Shown here one piece after another: positions 25,920 through 33,987 of a stretch of DNA of 64,000 bases (positions are counted from its first letter, which is position 1; each line of letters begins with the position of its first letter). Position numbers and translations under genes: made by a program. Source of the stretch: Bacillota bacterium. Lineage in GTDB: Bacteria; Bacillota; Clostridia; Christensenellales; SZUA-584. The DNA lies in NCBI GenBank assembly GCA_023397655.1, contig JAEWTW010000057.1:1-64000 (forward strand), read 5' to 3'. Under the pieces are notes generated by a model that saw only the letters and a program-made list of their open reading frames with translations, was not told the DNA's origin and ran no database searches.

Positions 25920-27599
25920 ATGGCACACTACTGGAACGAGGAAGAGGAACGCAGGCGGCAGAGGGAGGAGCAGCGCCGACGCAAAGAGGAAGAGGAGCGC
26001 CGCAGGCGCGAAGAAGCGAGGCACCGTGCTGAGGAGGAACGTCGCAAACGCGAGGAAGCACAGCAAAAAGCGGATGAGCAGCAGAAAGCAGCCCAGCAGC
26101 GTGCGGACGACCACCGCCGCCAGATGGAGCGGCAAAAGCAGCAGCAAACCAAGCCCGCTCAGGCCGCTACCGACAGGACTGCGCCAAAAAGCGCAAATAC
26201 GTTCTATACAAATCCCCCAAGCAATGGTATAATCCAGCCAAGGTTTAACAGCATCTCGGCCTATGAAGATGAGATTAGCAAACAGCAGAAAGCAGTGGAC
26301 GCGCTGCACCACCAGCAGTTCAACCACATGCTGAAGGATGACGTTAAGAGTATGAATGCTCTGGACGCTCCCATTAAGCAAGCGGAGGGGGATATAGACG
26401 ATCTTAAGCTGGAGATGTATGAGGTGATGGGCGCGTACGAGCGGGGCAAGCGGGGGAACCAGCTGCTGAAGGACGACAAGTGGGGCGGATATGCACCCAA
26501 AGAAGATAAGGTTACGCCGAATAAGGGGGATATGTCGCCCGTAGGGAACGTCGGAAAGCCGGGGTTGGACATGACTAATGGGAAACCGCTGTTTGCGGCG
26601 AATGATACGGTGGCGCATGTGACGGGGTTGGATGATGGTGCTGATTCCTTCTTTGGGTACAGGCCGGAGGACTATAAAGAACCTTCCGATGCGCTGTTTG
26701 GCAAGAAGCCGCGGGATTATGAAGGCGAGACAGGCGTTACCAATTCGGGCGGCGGATCACCGTATGTCTTGGATAGCGTCGGAATTGATACTGGGGGAGG
26801 AAACGGAAAAACAAGTTATTATGGAACTAAGATGGACATAAGTGATTTTGAATTGGGCGACGAGGCAACTATGTCTATGGATGAAGCAACAGACGTTCTA
26901 GCAGCATTGGTTGCTGAGAGGGATAACGCACAAGAAGAAGGGAGAAAAAATGAAGCAATAGTTGAGTTCAATATTTTCCCTGAAAAAAATGTGTATTACA
27001 ATAATGAGATAGAGAATAATCAGGCTTACATCAATGGATTGAATAAAAAAATAGATGCTGTCAACGCTCGATTAGGAAATAAATATGCTGATTATAAAGA
27101 TAATATGGGCGGGATCGATACAGAGAATTTTTACAAGTCAACCACCATCAGCGACGCAGAACTGGCTGAAGAGGCGATAAAAAATTCTATTCTTAGGAAT
27201 ATAAACAGAAACCAATTGCAGGTCATAAGCTGTGGAGTGGATGATGATCTCTCACTAACCGTAGGGGAGGTGGACGAGGAGAATAGAACGCTAAAGTTTG
27301 GCGATTTGGAAAAACTTCAAGATACCGTTTTGAGAATCAATGAGAAAGCAGGTATTAAAATACCGTTTATTGGAATGTTGATGAATACATTTCAAAGCAT
27401 TTTGATGGAAGCCACAGACTTGTTAGTTAATGGAATTCTAGACGACATTCCCACCGAGTATGTAACTGAAGCAGGACGATATATAACGTTTGATCTAAAA
27501 GTATACTCAGAGGTAGATAATAAAATATTTACATTCAAATATTTTCGTTATCCGAGTGGCAATAAGAACAAGAATAGCCATGTATATGTCATGGACTAA
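25920..27599 (+). CDS. polymorphic-toxin-like protein, locus 1
   Basis: A 559-residue protein in three parts. Residues 1-~85 are an extremely charged Arg/Glu/Gln helix (EEEERRRQREEQRRR). Residues ~92-252 are a conserved middle: FYTNPPSNGIIQPRF, SAYEDEISKQQKAVDALHHQ, GNVGKPG, GLDDGADSFFGY. The rest is an AT-rich, unrelated C-terminal domain that I do not recognise. The first two parts recur in the gene at 35366 with a different C-terminus. That modular form, plus the small membrane-anchored gene 10 bp downstream, is the pattern of polymorphic toxins. No signal peptide or cysteine-rich region is seen, so the export route is unknown. Toxicity is inference. Confidence 0.6.
   Translation: MAHYWNEEEERRRQREEQRRRKEEEERRRREEARHRAEEERRKREEAQQKADEQQKAAQQRADDHRRQMERQKQQQTKPAQAATDRTAPKSANTFYTNPPSNGIIQPRFNSISAYEDEISKQQKAVDALHHQQFNHMLKDDVKSMNALDAPIKQAEGDIDDLKLEMYEVMGAYERGKRGNQLLKDDKWGGYAPKEDKVTPNKGDMSPVGNVGKPGLDMTNGKPLFAANDTVAHVTGLDDGADSFFGYRPEDYKEPSDALFGKKPRDYEGETGVTNSGGGSPYVLDSVGIDTGGGNGKTSYYGTKMDISDFELGDEATMSMDEATDVLAALVAERDNAQEEGRKNEAIVEFNIFPEKNVYYNNEIENNQAYINGLNKKIDAVNARLGNKYADYKDNMGGIDTENFYKSTTISDAELAEEAIKNSILRNINRNQLQVISCGVDDDLSLTVGEVDEENRTLKFGDLEKLQDTVLRINEKAGIKIPFIGMLMNTFQSILMEATDLLVNGILDDIPTEYVTEAGRYITFDLKVYSEVDNKIFTFKYFRYPSGNKNKNSHVYVMD
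26205..26233 (+). promoter_or_regulatory. internal promoter-like element in the shared segment, copy 1
   Basis: TATACA (26205-26210), 17 nt, TATAAT (26228-26233), inside the coding region. The same layout recurs at 28306, 35621 and 37751. Confidence 0.45.
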
Positions 27600-27609
27600 A
27601 GGAGGCGTT

Positions 27610-28230
27610 ATGTTAAGAATAAAGAAGATTACAATAATAGCTGTCTTAGTCGCGGGTTTACTGGCAATTGGGCTCTTTTTTCTTTTGAATCCGAAACAAA
27701 AAATGACCACAATGGCGCTGGAATCAAAAGTGGCAACTGTCGAACAGGCATATAATATCGCTTATAACTATGCAAATAAAATCTGTTCCGAACCCGAGTT
27801 ATATTTTTATGGTATAACACTGTTTGGGAAAGAAAAAATATTATCTGAAAGAGCAAGCGGCTATTTTTTCAATTTTGATGGTATGGATAAAAATTTTCAA
27901 CATATGCAGGCTATTTGGATTACCATTATCCCTGAAGATATGAAAATGACAGTAGTTCAGGAAAGAGACAGTGGGTACTATGCCTTCAAATCATTGATGG
28001 AAAAGCCTGAAGAAATCGATGTGAATGCCATTGTGGATAAGGCGTTAACCGAACAGAATATGGGGACTCTTGAACAGATATTAAAACAGGATCCAGAAAC
28101 GATAATTTCTATTATGAGAAAGCCGGTTGTATATTCGGAGAAATACACATTTAAAAAAATATGGGAGGTTAAAATTACCACTTCTAGGACAGAAAAGATT
28201 ATTGAGGACGTTGAATTAGCTGACCAATAG
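27610..28230 (+). CDS. membrane-anchored protein, candidate immunity protein of locus 1
   Basis: A 206-residue protein with an N-terminal membrane anchor (ITIIAVLVAGLLAIGLFFLL) and an extracytoplasmic alpha/beta domain (VEQAYNIAYNYANKICSEPELYFYGI; YAFKSLMEKPEEIDVNAIVDKAL). It begins 10 bp after the toxin-like gene behind AAAGGAGGC and shares its low GC content. Position, size and anchoring fit an immunity protein that meets a toxin outside the membrane; no family match is recognised. Confidence 0.55.
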   Translation: MLRIKKITIIAVLVAGLLAIGLFFLLNPKQKMTTMALESKVATVEQAYNIAYNYANKICSEPELYFYGITLFGKEKILSERASGYFFNFDGMDKNFQHMQAIWITIIPEDMKMTVVQERDSGYYAFKSLMEKPEEIDVNAIVDKALTEQNMGTLEQILKQDPETIISIMRKPVVYSEKYTFKKIWEVKITTSRTEKIIEDVELADQ

Positions 28231-28251
28231 ATATTTAGAATAAATGGTGCC

Positions 28252-28288
28252 AAAAGGCTCAAGGGGAATACTTTTGGGCCTTTTCTTT
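28252..28288 (+). terminator. terminator of the locus-1 cassette
   Basis: AAAAGGC (28252-28258) pairs with GCCTTTT (28278-28284), with an inner CAA/TTG pairing, followed by CTTT. A remnant of the shared segment starts within ten bases. Confidence 0.7.
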
Positions 28289-28295
28289 AACCCGA

Positions 28296-28385
28296 TCATA
28301 CGTTCTATACAACTCTCCCAAACAATGGTATAATGCAACCAAGGTTTACGGTATTCGTAAGGCGGATGAGATCAGTGAAACTTGT
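28296..28385 (+). pseudogene. remnant of the shared toxin segment (copy 2)
   Basis: About 50 bases closely match the seam of the intact gene (26198-26255), from ACGTTCTATACA through GGTATAAT and CAACCAAGGTTTA, and then decay (TAAGGCGGATGAGATCAGTGAAAC matches the ATGAGAT-AGCAAAC part). There is no open frame. It precedes the lipoprotein gene, so it marks a displaced cassette whose toxin part is gone. Confidence 0.65.
28306..28334 (+). promoter_or_regulatory. seam promoter driving the orphan lipoprotein (copy 2)
   Basis: TATACA (28306-28311), 17 nt, TATAAT (28329-28334). It is 70 nt upstream of the lipoprotein start and the only good promoter there after the terminator. Confidence 0.5.
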
Positions 28386-28403
28386 CATAAACAAGGAGAT
28401 AAT

Positions 28404-29060
28404 ATGAAACGAATTATATCTGTTTGCATGTTGTGTGTCTTGATAGCAGTTAGTATTTTTACTGGATGCAAGGATCGAAATGGATATATAGTCAGATATG
28501 ATATCACAATGGAGGAAATCAATTATTTCTATAAAGGTACTGATCCCGTAAACGAACATTTAACTATGGGTAATATTAAGAATGCTTTGGGTTTGCCGCA
28601 TGGTATGTCTATCAACTGGAGAGGATACACAGAGTATGAATATAATACAGCGTTCGGTATGCTGTACTTTGTGGATTTACCCGGTAAAAACTATTATGGT
28701 ATCTATGCGGACCTATTTCCTGAAGTAGAAGAACCAAAGTCGTTTGATGTTGAGGATGTGACTATTGATCCCAATCGATACAAGATGGAAAGGCGTTTTG
28801 ATATTGACGAGGACGAGTTGAATTTCATTAACATTGAAACAACACCATCGGAATTACAACAAATCCTTGGCGCGCCACATAGTATGATGTACGGGCTACC
28901 TGAAAATATTGTAATCGGAATATATATATATGGCTTGGAGGATAAGAATGTATTCAAGGTTGTATATTCCGGATTTGGGCATATTTATAAAGCTTGGGTA
29001 GAAGATAAAAAAGGAAACGAGTTATATACGATTGCGGCGTACAAACCAAAAGAAGAATAG
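28404..29060 (+). CDS. lipoprotein, candidate orphan immunity protein
   Basis: A 218-residue lipoprotein: signal peptide ISVCMLCVLIAVSIFTGC with the lipobox FTGC, then an extracellular alpha/beta domain in which two halves look related (MGNIKNALGLPHGMSINW and SELQQILGAPHSMMYGL). That suggests an internal repeat of a ~90-residue fold. It is AT-rich like the other cassette genes, has AAGGAG upstream, and sits behind a toxin-segment remnant and before a terminator. Immunity function is inferred from that context. Confidence 0.6.
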   Translation: MKRIISVCMLCVLIAVSIFTGCKDRNGYIVRYDITMEEINYFYKGTDPVNEHLTMGNIKNALGLPHGMSINWRGYTEYEYNTAFGMLYFVDLPGKNYYGIYADLFPEVEEPKSFDVEDVTIDPNRYKMERRFDIDEDELNFINIETTPSELQQILGAPHSMMYGLPENIVIGIYIYGLEDKNVFKVVYSGFGHIYKAWVEDKKGNELYTIAAYKPKEE

Positions 29061-29084
29061 ATCTTCTATAAGAGTCATTTGATT

Positions 29085-29115
29085 AAGGCCTGTTAAGCGG
29101 GCCTTTTCTTTTTAC
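29085..29115 (+). terminator. terminator of the orphan cassette
   Basis: AAGGCC (29085-29090) pairs with GGCCTT (29100-29105), then TTCTTTTT and the junction-like TTACCCAAAC. Confidence 0.7.
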
Positions 29116-29125
29116 CCAAACCAGG

Positions 29126-29149
29126 CGGAGCATGCAGCTCCGTCTTTTT
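29126..29149 (+). terminator. short terminator before the second lysin
   Basis: CGGAGC (29126-29131) pairs with GCTCCG (29137-29142), then TCTTTTTA. The lysin start is about 100 nt downstream, the same arrangement as before other phage-region genes. Confidence 0.55.
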
Positions 29150-29251
29150 ATGCGCGCAATGCCGGACGTTCACAGCCATGTATGCATATCGTAATAACAG
29201 AAAGGTTTATCCGGAAGAGAACCGGGCAGAAGCGTTAAGGGAGGGTGCTTT

Positions 29252-30817
29252 ATGGCAGAGGTAAGCGCGGCTGCGCTGAAATTATGCGAGTTTGTGAACA
29301 ACCAGGTGAAGAACGGCTCCATCTATGTGCTGGGGGCGCAGGGGCAGACGGGGTCCCAGATCACGGAAAGCTGGATCAAATACAGGGAACATTATGTCGC
29401 GTCCAACTACAACAGGGCCATTGCGCTGTGGAAGAAGCGGCTGGCGGCGGGTTACAAGAATTTGCACGCCTACGACTGCAGCGGGCTGATCATGAAGTGG
29501 CTGATAGACAACGGCCACGCGAAGAGCGACAAAACGGCCAACGGGATATACTTTGACCTGTGCAGTTCCATCAGCCGGTCGGCACTGCAGGCGGGCGATC
29601 TGGTGTTCCGGAAATATTCAACCAAGAACAGGATGTACCACGTGGGCGTCTATATGGGCGACGGTACAGTGGTGCACTCCAAAGGACGCAGCGACGGAGT
29701 GGTGCGTGAGGCAATATCCAAGACCTCGTGGAACCGGTACGGGCGCTTAAAGAGTTTTGGCAGCGTGGCGCCGGGAGACAAATGGACACGGATGCTGAAG
29801 CTGACCAGCCCGTACATGTACGGTGCGGATGTCACGGCAGTACAGACGGAGCTCAAGGACAAGGGGTACGATCCCGGCGGCATCGACGGCTCCTACGGCC
29901 CGAAAACGGAAGCGGCGGTAAAAGCGTTTCAGAAAGCCGCAGGCCTCACGGTAGACGGCATTGTGGGGCCCGACACCTGGGCGGCGCTGTTCGACGAGAC
30001 GGAAACCAACCCCGACCCGCCTGAGGAAACGCCGGTGGAATACACGCGGCTGCTGCGTTATGTGACCCCGGTGCTGATGGTGGGCGACGATGTGCGTGCG
30101 GTGCAGGAAGCGCTGCTGGCTGCCGGGTTCGATCCCAAGGGCGTGGACGGGTCGTACGGACTCAACACGGAGACGGCGGTGATGGCGTTCCAAAAGGCCA
30201 ACGGGCTGGAGGTAGACGGCATTGTGGGACCCATCACATGGGCGGCGCTGATGGATAAGGAGGATACCGACCCGGAGGAACCGGAACAACCGGAAGAGCC
30301 GGAAGAACCGGAGGAACCGGAAGAGCCGGAGGAACCGGCTGTCCCGTATACGCGGCTGCTCAAGCTGACCAGCCCGTATATGAAGGGCAGCGATGTGAAG
30401 GCGGTGCAGACCGCGCTGAAGGCGGACGGCTTCGATCCTAAAGGCGTGGACAGCACGTACGGCCCCGACACTGCGGCAGCGGTCAAGGCGTTCCAAAAGG
30501 CCAACACACTGGAAGTGGACGGCATTGTGGGGCCCAAGACATGGGCAAAGCTGATGGACGGTACGGCATCGCCCAAACCGCCAGCGGAACCGGTTGTGCC
30601 GTATACGCGGCTGCTCAAGCTGACCAATCCGTATATGAAGGGCAACGATGTGAAGGCGGCGCAGGCTGCGCTGAAGGCGGCGGGCTTTGACCCCAAGGGT
30701 GTGGACGGCACGTTCGGTCCCAACACCGAGGCGGCGGTGAAAGCCTTTCAGAAGAAGAAGGGTCTCGAAGCAGACGGCATCGTCGGGCCCAAGACGTGGG
30801 CAAAGCTGATCGGATAG
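29252..30817 (+). CDS. NlpC/P60 hydrolase with four peptidoglycan-binding domains
   Basis: A 521-residue enzyme. The NlpC/P60 domain (residues ~1-170; nucleophile in YDCSGLIM, His in YHVGVYMGDGTVVH) is closely related to the endolysin at 23351 but lacks its N-terminal domain. Four PG_binding_1 domains follow, each with a D-P-(K)-G-(V/I)-D pattern and an AVKAFQK helix. They are separated by acidic linkers, one of which is a run of EEPEEP repeats (30276-30340). No signal peptide is seen. It is either a second lysin or a phage-derived wall enzyme attached to the toxin locus. The start follows AGGGAGGG. Confidence 0.85.
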   Translation: MAEVSAAALKLCEFVNNQVKNGSIYVLGAQGQTGSQITESWIKYREHYVASNYNRAIALWKKRLAAGYKNLHAYDCSGLIMKWLIDNGHAKSDKTANGIYFDLCSSISRSALQAGDLVFRKYSTKNRMYHVGVYMGDGTVVHSKGRSDGVVREAISKTSWNRYGRLKSFGSVAPGDKWTRMLKLTSPYMYGADVTAVQTELKDKGYDPGGIDGSYGPKTEAAVKAFQKAAGLTVDGIVGPDTWAALFDETETNPDPPEETPVEYTRLLRYVTPVLMVGDDVRAVQEALLAAGFDPKGVDGSYGLNTETAVMAFQKANGLEVDGIVGPITWAALMDKEDTDPEEPEQPEEPEEPEEPEEPEEPAVPYTRLLKLTSPYMKGSDVKAVQTALKADGFDPKGVDSTYGPDTAAAVKAFQKANTLEVDGIVGPKTWAKLMDGTASPKPPAEPVVPYTRLLKLTNPYMKGNDVKAAQAALKAAGFDPKGVDGTFGPNTEAAVKAFQKKKGLEADGIVGPKTWAKLIG

Positions 30818-30825
30818 AAAAAAGT

Positions 30826-30853
30826 GAGGGTGCGGTTCATGTTCCGCGCCCTC
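30826..30853 (-). terminator. terminator between convergent genes
   Basis: GAGGGTGCGG (30826-30835) pairs with CCGCGCCCTC (30844-30853), one G-U pair. The T-run lies on the minus-strand side (CTTTTTTC), so it mainly ends the EAL-HDOD operon. Confidence 0.65.
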
Positions 30854-30873
30854 GGCTTATCAATTTAGATTGT

Positions 30874-31347
30874 CTACTGCGCCGGCGGCCCGGAATTAAC
30901 ACAGAATGATTCCGCAATCCGTATCAGCTCATCCTTGGATAGTCCCGTGCTTTTCAGAGTACATCCCGTATTGGAATTCAATCGGATTTTCAGCGTATAT
31001 TCTCCGTTTTGCGATGTAATCTCGGCTTTACCGGACGCCGGAAAGTCCTGCATTTCCTGAGTATAATATAATTCCACTAATATGTCGCCGTCGGAGGAAA
31101 TTGTCGCCCGATCCCCGGTTATGCTGAGGGAAGGCTGCCGAACGTCGCTGCCGTCAGAACGTTTCTGCGGCAGGTAAAAGGGCATAATATCATCTACGCT
31201 TGCGTCTGCGGAGATGTCGAGTGGTCGGATGTCGATAACTTCAGCTGAAGGGGAAGCAGTCTCCTGAGGCGATGATGAGATTTTCGCTGAACATCCTCCC
31301 GAGAAAAGGAACAGTAAACCGGTCAACAGGTAAATAAATCTTTTCAC
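30874..31347 (-). CDS. lipoprotein of unknown function
   Basis: A 157-residue lipoprotein: signal RFIYLLTGLLFLFSGGC with lipobox SGGC, a Ser/Pro-rich linker, and a small beta-rich domain (PSLSITGDRATISSDGDILVELYYT; NGEYTLKIRLNSNTGC). The GTG at 31347 is chosen because GGGAG lies six bases upstream; the longer frame reads into the previous gene. It is 40 bp behind the last EAL-HDOD gene and is probably co-transcribed with it. Confidence 0.7.
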   Translation of the reverse strand: MKRFIYLLTGLLFLFSGGCSAKISSSPQETASPSAEVIDIRPLDISADASVDDIMPFYLPQKRSDGSDVRQPSLSITGDRATISSDGDILVELYYTQEMQDFPASGKAEITSQNGEYTLKIRLNSNTGCTLKSTGLSKDELIRIAESFCVNSGPPAQ

Positions 31348-31387
31348 TCGTATCACTCCCAGTACATTGATTGATATCTGCCTTGTC

Positions 31388-32593
31388 TCACACATCCAGC
31401 GCCTGCTGCCAGCGCAGCGCTTCGTAATAAAGCGACATGAACGTATCTGCGGAGAGGCTCTCTTCCGAGAGGAATATGTCCGTGCTGTGAAATTCCGCCT
31501 GTTCGAACAGCAAAACGGCATCCAGCGCGGTTCGAAGTGCGCTGTTGTCTCCCAGCAATGCGGCTTTCACTGCGTCGGTCAGCGGCAGACGGTTCATCAC
31601 CTGCTCCATGCTCTGGTTCAGCAGCGCGTCGATGGAGGAGAACAGTCCGGCGAGGAAGTAATCGGATTCCTGGCTTGTGCGGCCGGAAATGAGGGCAAAG
31701 CGGGACAGCATGCGCGCCCGGATCAGGCATGTTTTGACCAGTTCCGCGTTGTCGGTGGTGGACAGGCCTTTGAGCAGTATCAGGTTGCCCCAGCGCAGCA
31801 GCTCCTGCACGCCCAGCGTCACCAGCGCGTGGTGGATGGACGTGATCTGAATGCGCGCGCCGACGTAAGCGGAGTTTGCGATGCGCAGCAGCTTGTACGC
31901 CAGCTCCACGTCCCGCTCGATGATGGCGGCAATGGCTTTGAAATCCGGCTCCGGCTGAGAGAGCTTCTGCGCGATGGCGATCATGTTGTTGTTCAGTGTG
32001 CCGATTTCCCGTGCGCCCATCATCAGAGGGCGGCTGAAGAAGTAACCCTGAAACAGGCTGTAGCCCGCCTGCACAGCCCGGCGGTATTCGTCCTGCGTTT
32101 CCACCTTCTCGGCCAGAAACGCGATGTGCGCGCGGTATTTTTTCAGCAGCGCCTGCTGGTCTGCAACGGGCATATGCGGAAATTCTATTTTGACGATATC
32201 CGCTATTTCCAACAGCGGTTCATATTTCTCGCTGAACACGAAATCGTCCAGCGCCAGCGTGTAGCCCCGTTTTTTAAGCTCGCGGCAGGCTTCGGTCACC
32301 TCGTCGGTGATCTCCACGCGCTCCAGCACTTCCACCACCAGCCGGTCATGGGGGAGCAGCAGCGGTATGCCCTCGAGCAGCAGCTTTTGTGAGAAGTTGA
32401 TAAACCCGCGTGTGCCGTCGGTCAGTTCGTCGTAACCCATAAAGAAGGAATCGGTAAAAAGAGCTGCGGTTGCCTGGTCGTCGTCGACCCCTTCATAGAA
32501 ATTGTTGGCGCTGCGTCTGTACAGCAGTTCATACCCGTATAGCTTCATCCGGCTGTCGAATATCGGCTGCCGTGCGACGAAAATATCACCCAT
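31388..32593 (-). CDS. EAL-HDOD signalling protein (copy 1)
   Basis: A 401-residue protein of the YuxH type: an N-terminal EAL-like domain (FVARQPIFDSRMKLYGYELLYR, ALDDF) and a C-terminal HDOD domain (AYKLLRIANSAY, FLAGLFSSIDALLNQSM). The EAL signature is degenerate (ELLYR instead of EALLR), so it should not cleave c-di-GMP but may bind it or act as an adaptor. HDOD domains mediate regulatory protein contacts. It is the third gene in a head-to-tail run of three paralogues. The ATG follows AGGAGC. Confidence 0.88.
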   Translation of the reverse strand: MGDIFVARQPIFDSRMKLYGYELLYRRSANNFYEGVDDDQATAALFTDSFFMGYDELTDGTRGFINFSQKLLLEGIPLLLPHDRLVVEVLERVEITDEVTEACRELKKRGYTLALDDFVFSEKYEPLLEIADIVKIEFPHMPVADQQALLKKYRAHIAFLAEKVETQDEYRRAVQAGYSLFQGYFFSRPLMMGAREIGTLNNNMIAIAQKLSQPEPDFKAIAAIIERDVELAYKLLRIANSAYVGARIQITSIHHALVTLGVQELLRWGNLILLKGLSTTDNAELVKTCLIRARMLSRFALISGRTSQESDYFLAGLFSSIDALLNQSMEQVMNRLPLTDAVKAALLGDNSALRTALDAVLLFEQAEFHSTDIFLSEESLSADTFMSLYYEALRWQQALDV

Positions 32594-32719
32594 TGCTTAG
32601 CTCCTGTGACACTGGCTGCGCCAATGCTGGCATAGTATATCACAACATGCAATAGATGTAAATATATACAATTTATTAGCTGACAGATAAAATTAAATTA
32701 AAAAAATGTGTAAATAGGA

Positions 32720-33925
32720 TTATATGATCAGCGTCTGCTGCCATTTGAGAGCCCCTATGTACAGCGGCGTCAGCGCGCCCTTCGGCAGGCCGGTGGCGGC
32801 AAGCAAGGAGTCCACCTTTACCCAATCCGCCTGTTCGAATGCCAGCATCGTATCCAGCGCCGTACGCAGTGCGCCCAGTCCGCCCATCAGCGCCCGCGTC
32901 ACATCCTCCGTCAGCGGCAGACGGGACAGCACCTTATCCATCGGTTCGCCAAGCAGCGTGTCGATGGAGGAGAAAAGGCCGGTGAGAAAATACTCCGACT
33001 CCTTTTTCTTGCGGCCGGTGGCTTCCGCGAACAGCGACAGCATTTTCGCGCGCACCAGCGATGTCTTGACGAGTTCGGCGTTGTTCGCGTTGGTCAGACC
33101 CTTCACCAGCAGCAGGTGTGCCCAGCGCCGCAGCTCTATGATGCCGATCTGCGGGAGCGCCTGCTGTATGGAATTAACGGGCGCCATTGTGCCGCGGTGA
33201 TACACGGAATTGGCGATGCGTAGCAGCTTGTACGACAGCTCCATATCCTTTTCGATGATGGCGGCGATGGCCCGGAAATCAGGCTCGGGCTCGGCCAGCC
33301 GTTGTGTAATCTGCACCATGCTGCTGCCCAGCGTACCGATCTCCCGGGCGGAGATCATCATAGGCTTGTTGAAAAAATACCCTTGAAACAGGCCGTAGCC
33401 GAGGTCGCAGGCGTGCTTGAATTCCTCCGCCGTTTCGATCTTCATCGCCACAAACACGGCGGGCTTGTATTTGCGTATCATCAGCGCCTGCACGGCGGGT
33501 GGTGTGCGGTGGTAGTCCACCTTAATCATATCCGCCAGCCCCACCAGCGGACGGTAAGCCTCGTCATCGATGAAATTGTCCAATGCGAGCTTGTACCCCA
33601 GCTGCTTCAAACGGCGGCAGGCCGCCACGAAAACGGGGGTGATCTCGGTGCGCTCCACGATTTCGATGACCAGCTTGTCGCTGGGCAGCAGCAGCGCCGA
33701 GCCTGAGAGCAGCAGGTTCTGCGAGAAGTTGATGAAGCCGCGTGTGCCGTCGATCAGCTCGTCGAAGCCAATAAAAAAGGAGTCGGTAACCACGGCGGCG
33801 GTTGCCTGGTCGTCACTCGCGCCCTCAAAACGGTTTTTTTCGCTGCTTCTGTACAGCAGCTCGTAGCCGAAAAGCTTCATGCGGCTGTTGAATATCGGCT
33901 GCCGCGCCACATAGATGTCACCCAT
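32720..33925 (-). CDS. EAL-HDOD signalling protein (copy 2)
   Basis: A 401-residue paralogue of its neighbours, with the same opening (MGDIYVARQPIFNSRMKLFG), degenerate EAL (YELLYRSS) and HDOD region (SYKLLRIANSVYHRG; FLTGLFSSIDTLLGEPMDKVL). I start it at ATG 33925, directly behind GGAGG, rather than at 33961. The 126-bp gap to the next gene downstream is AT-rich and could hold a separate promoter. Confidence 0.88.
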   Translation of the reverse strand: MGDIYVARQPIFNSRMKLFGYELLYRSSEKNRFEGASDDQATAAVVTDSFFIGFDELIDGTRGFINFSQNLLLSGSALLLPSDKLVIEIVERTEITPVFVAACRRLKQLGYKLALDNFIDDEAYRPLVGLADMIKVDYHRTPPAVQALMIRKYKPAVFVAMKIETAEEFKHACDLGYGLFQGYFFNKPMMISAREIGTLGSSMVQITQRLAEPEPDFRAIAAIIEKDMELSYKLLRIANSVYHRGTMAPVNSIQQALPQIGIIELRRWAHLLLVKGLTNANNAELVKTSLVRAKMLSLFAEATGRKKKESEYFLTGLFSSIDTLLGEPMDKVLSRLPLTEDVTRALMGGLGALRTALDTMLAFEQADWVKVDSLLAATGLPKGALTPLYIGALKWQQTLII

Positions 33926-33987
33926 AGTCTTACCTCCGACGCTCAAAGGCCAATCATTCACGCCTTGAGCTGTTGCAACACGTTAAT

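Noticed and set aside
25920..26160. First toxin-like protein as a phage tail tape measure (charged helix)
   Set aside because: Too short, no long hydrophobic helical body, and the C-terminus is swapped between paralogues; the phage is of short-tailed type.
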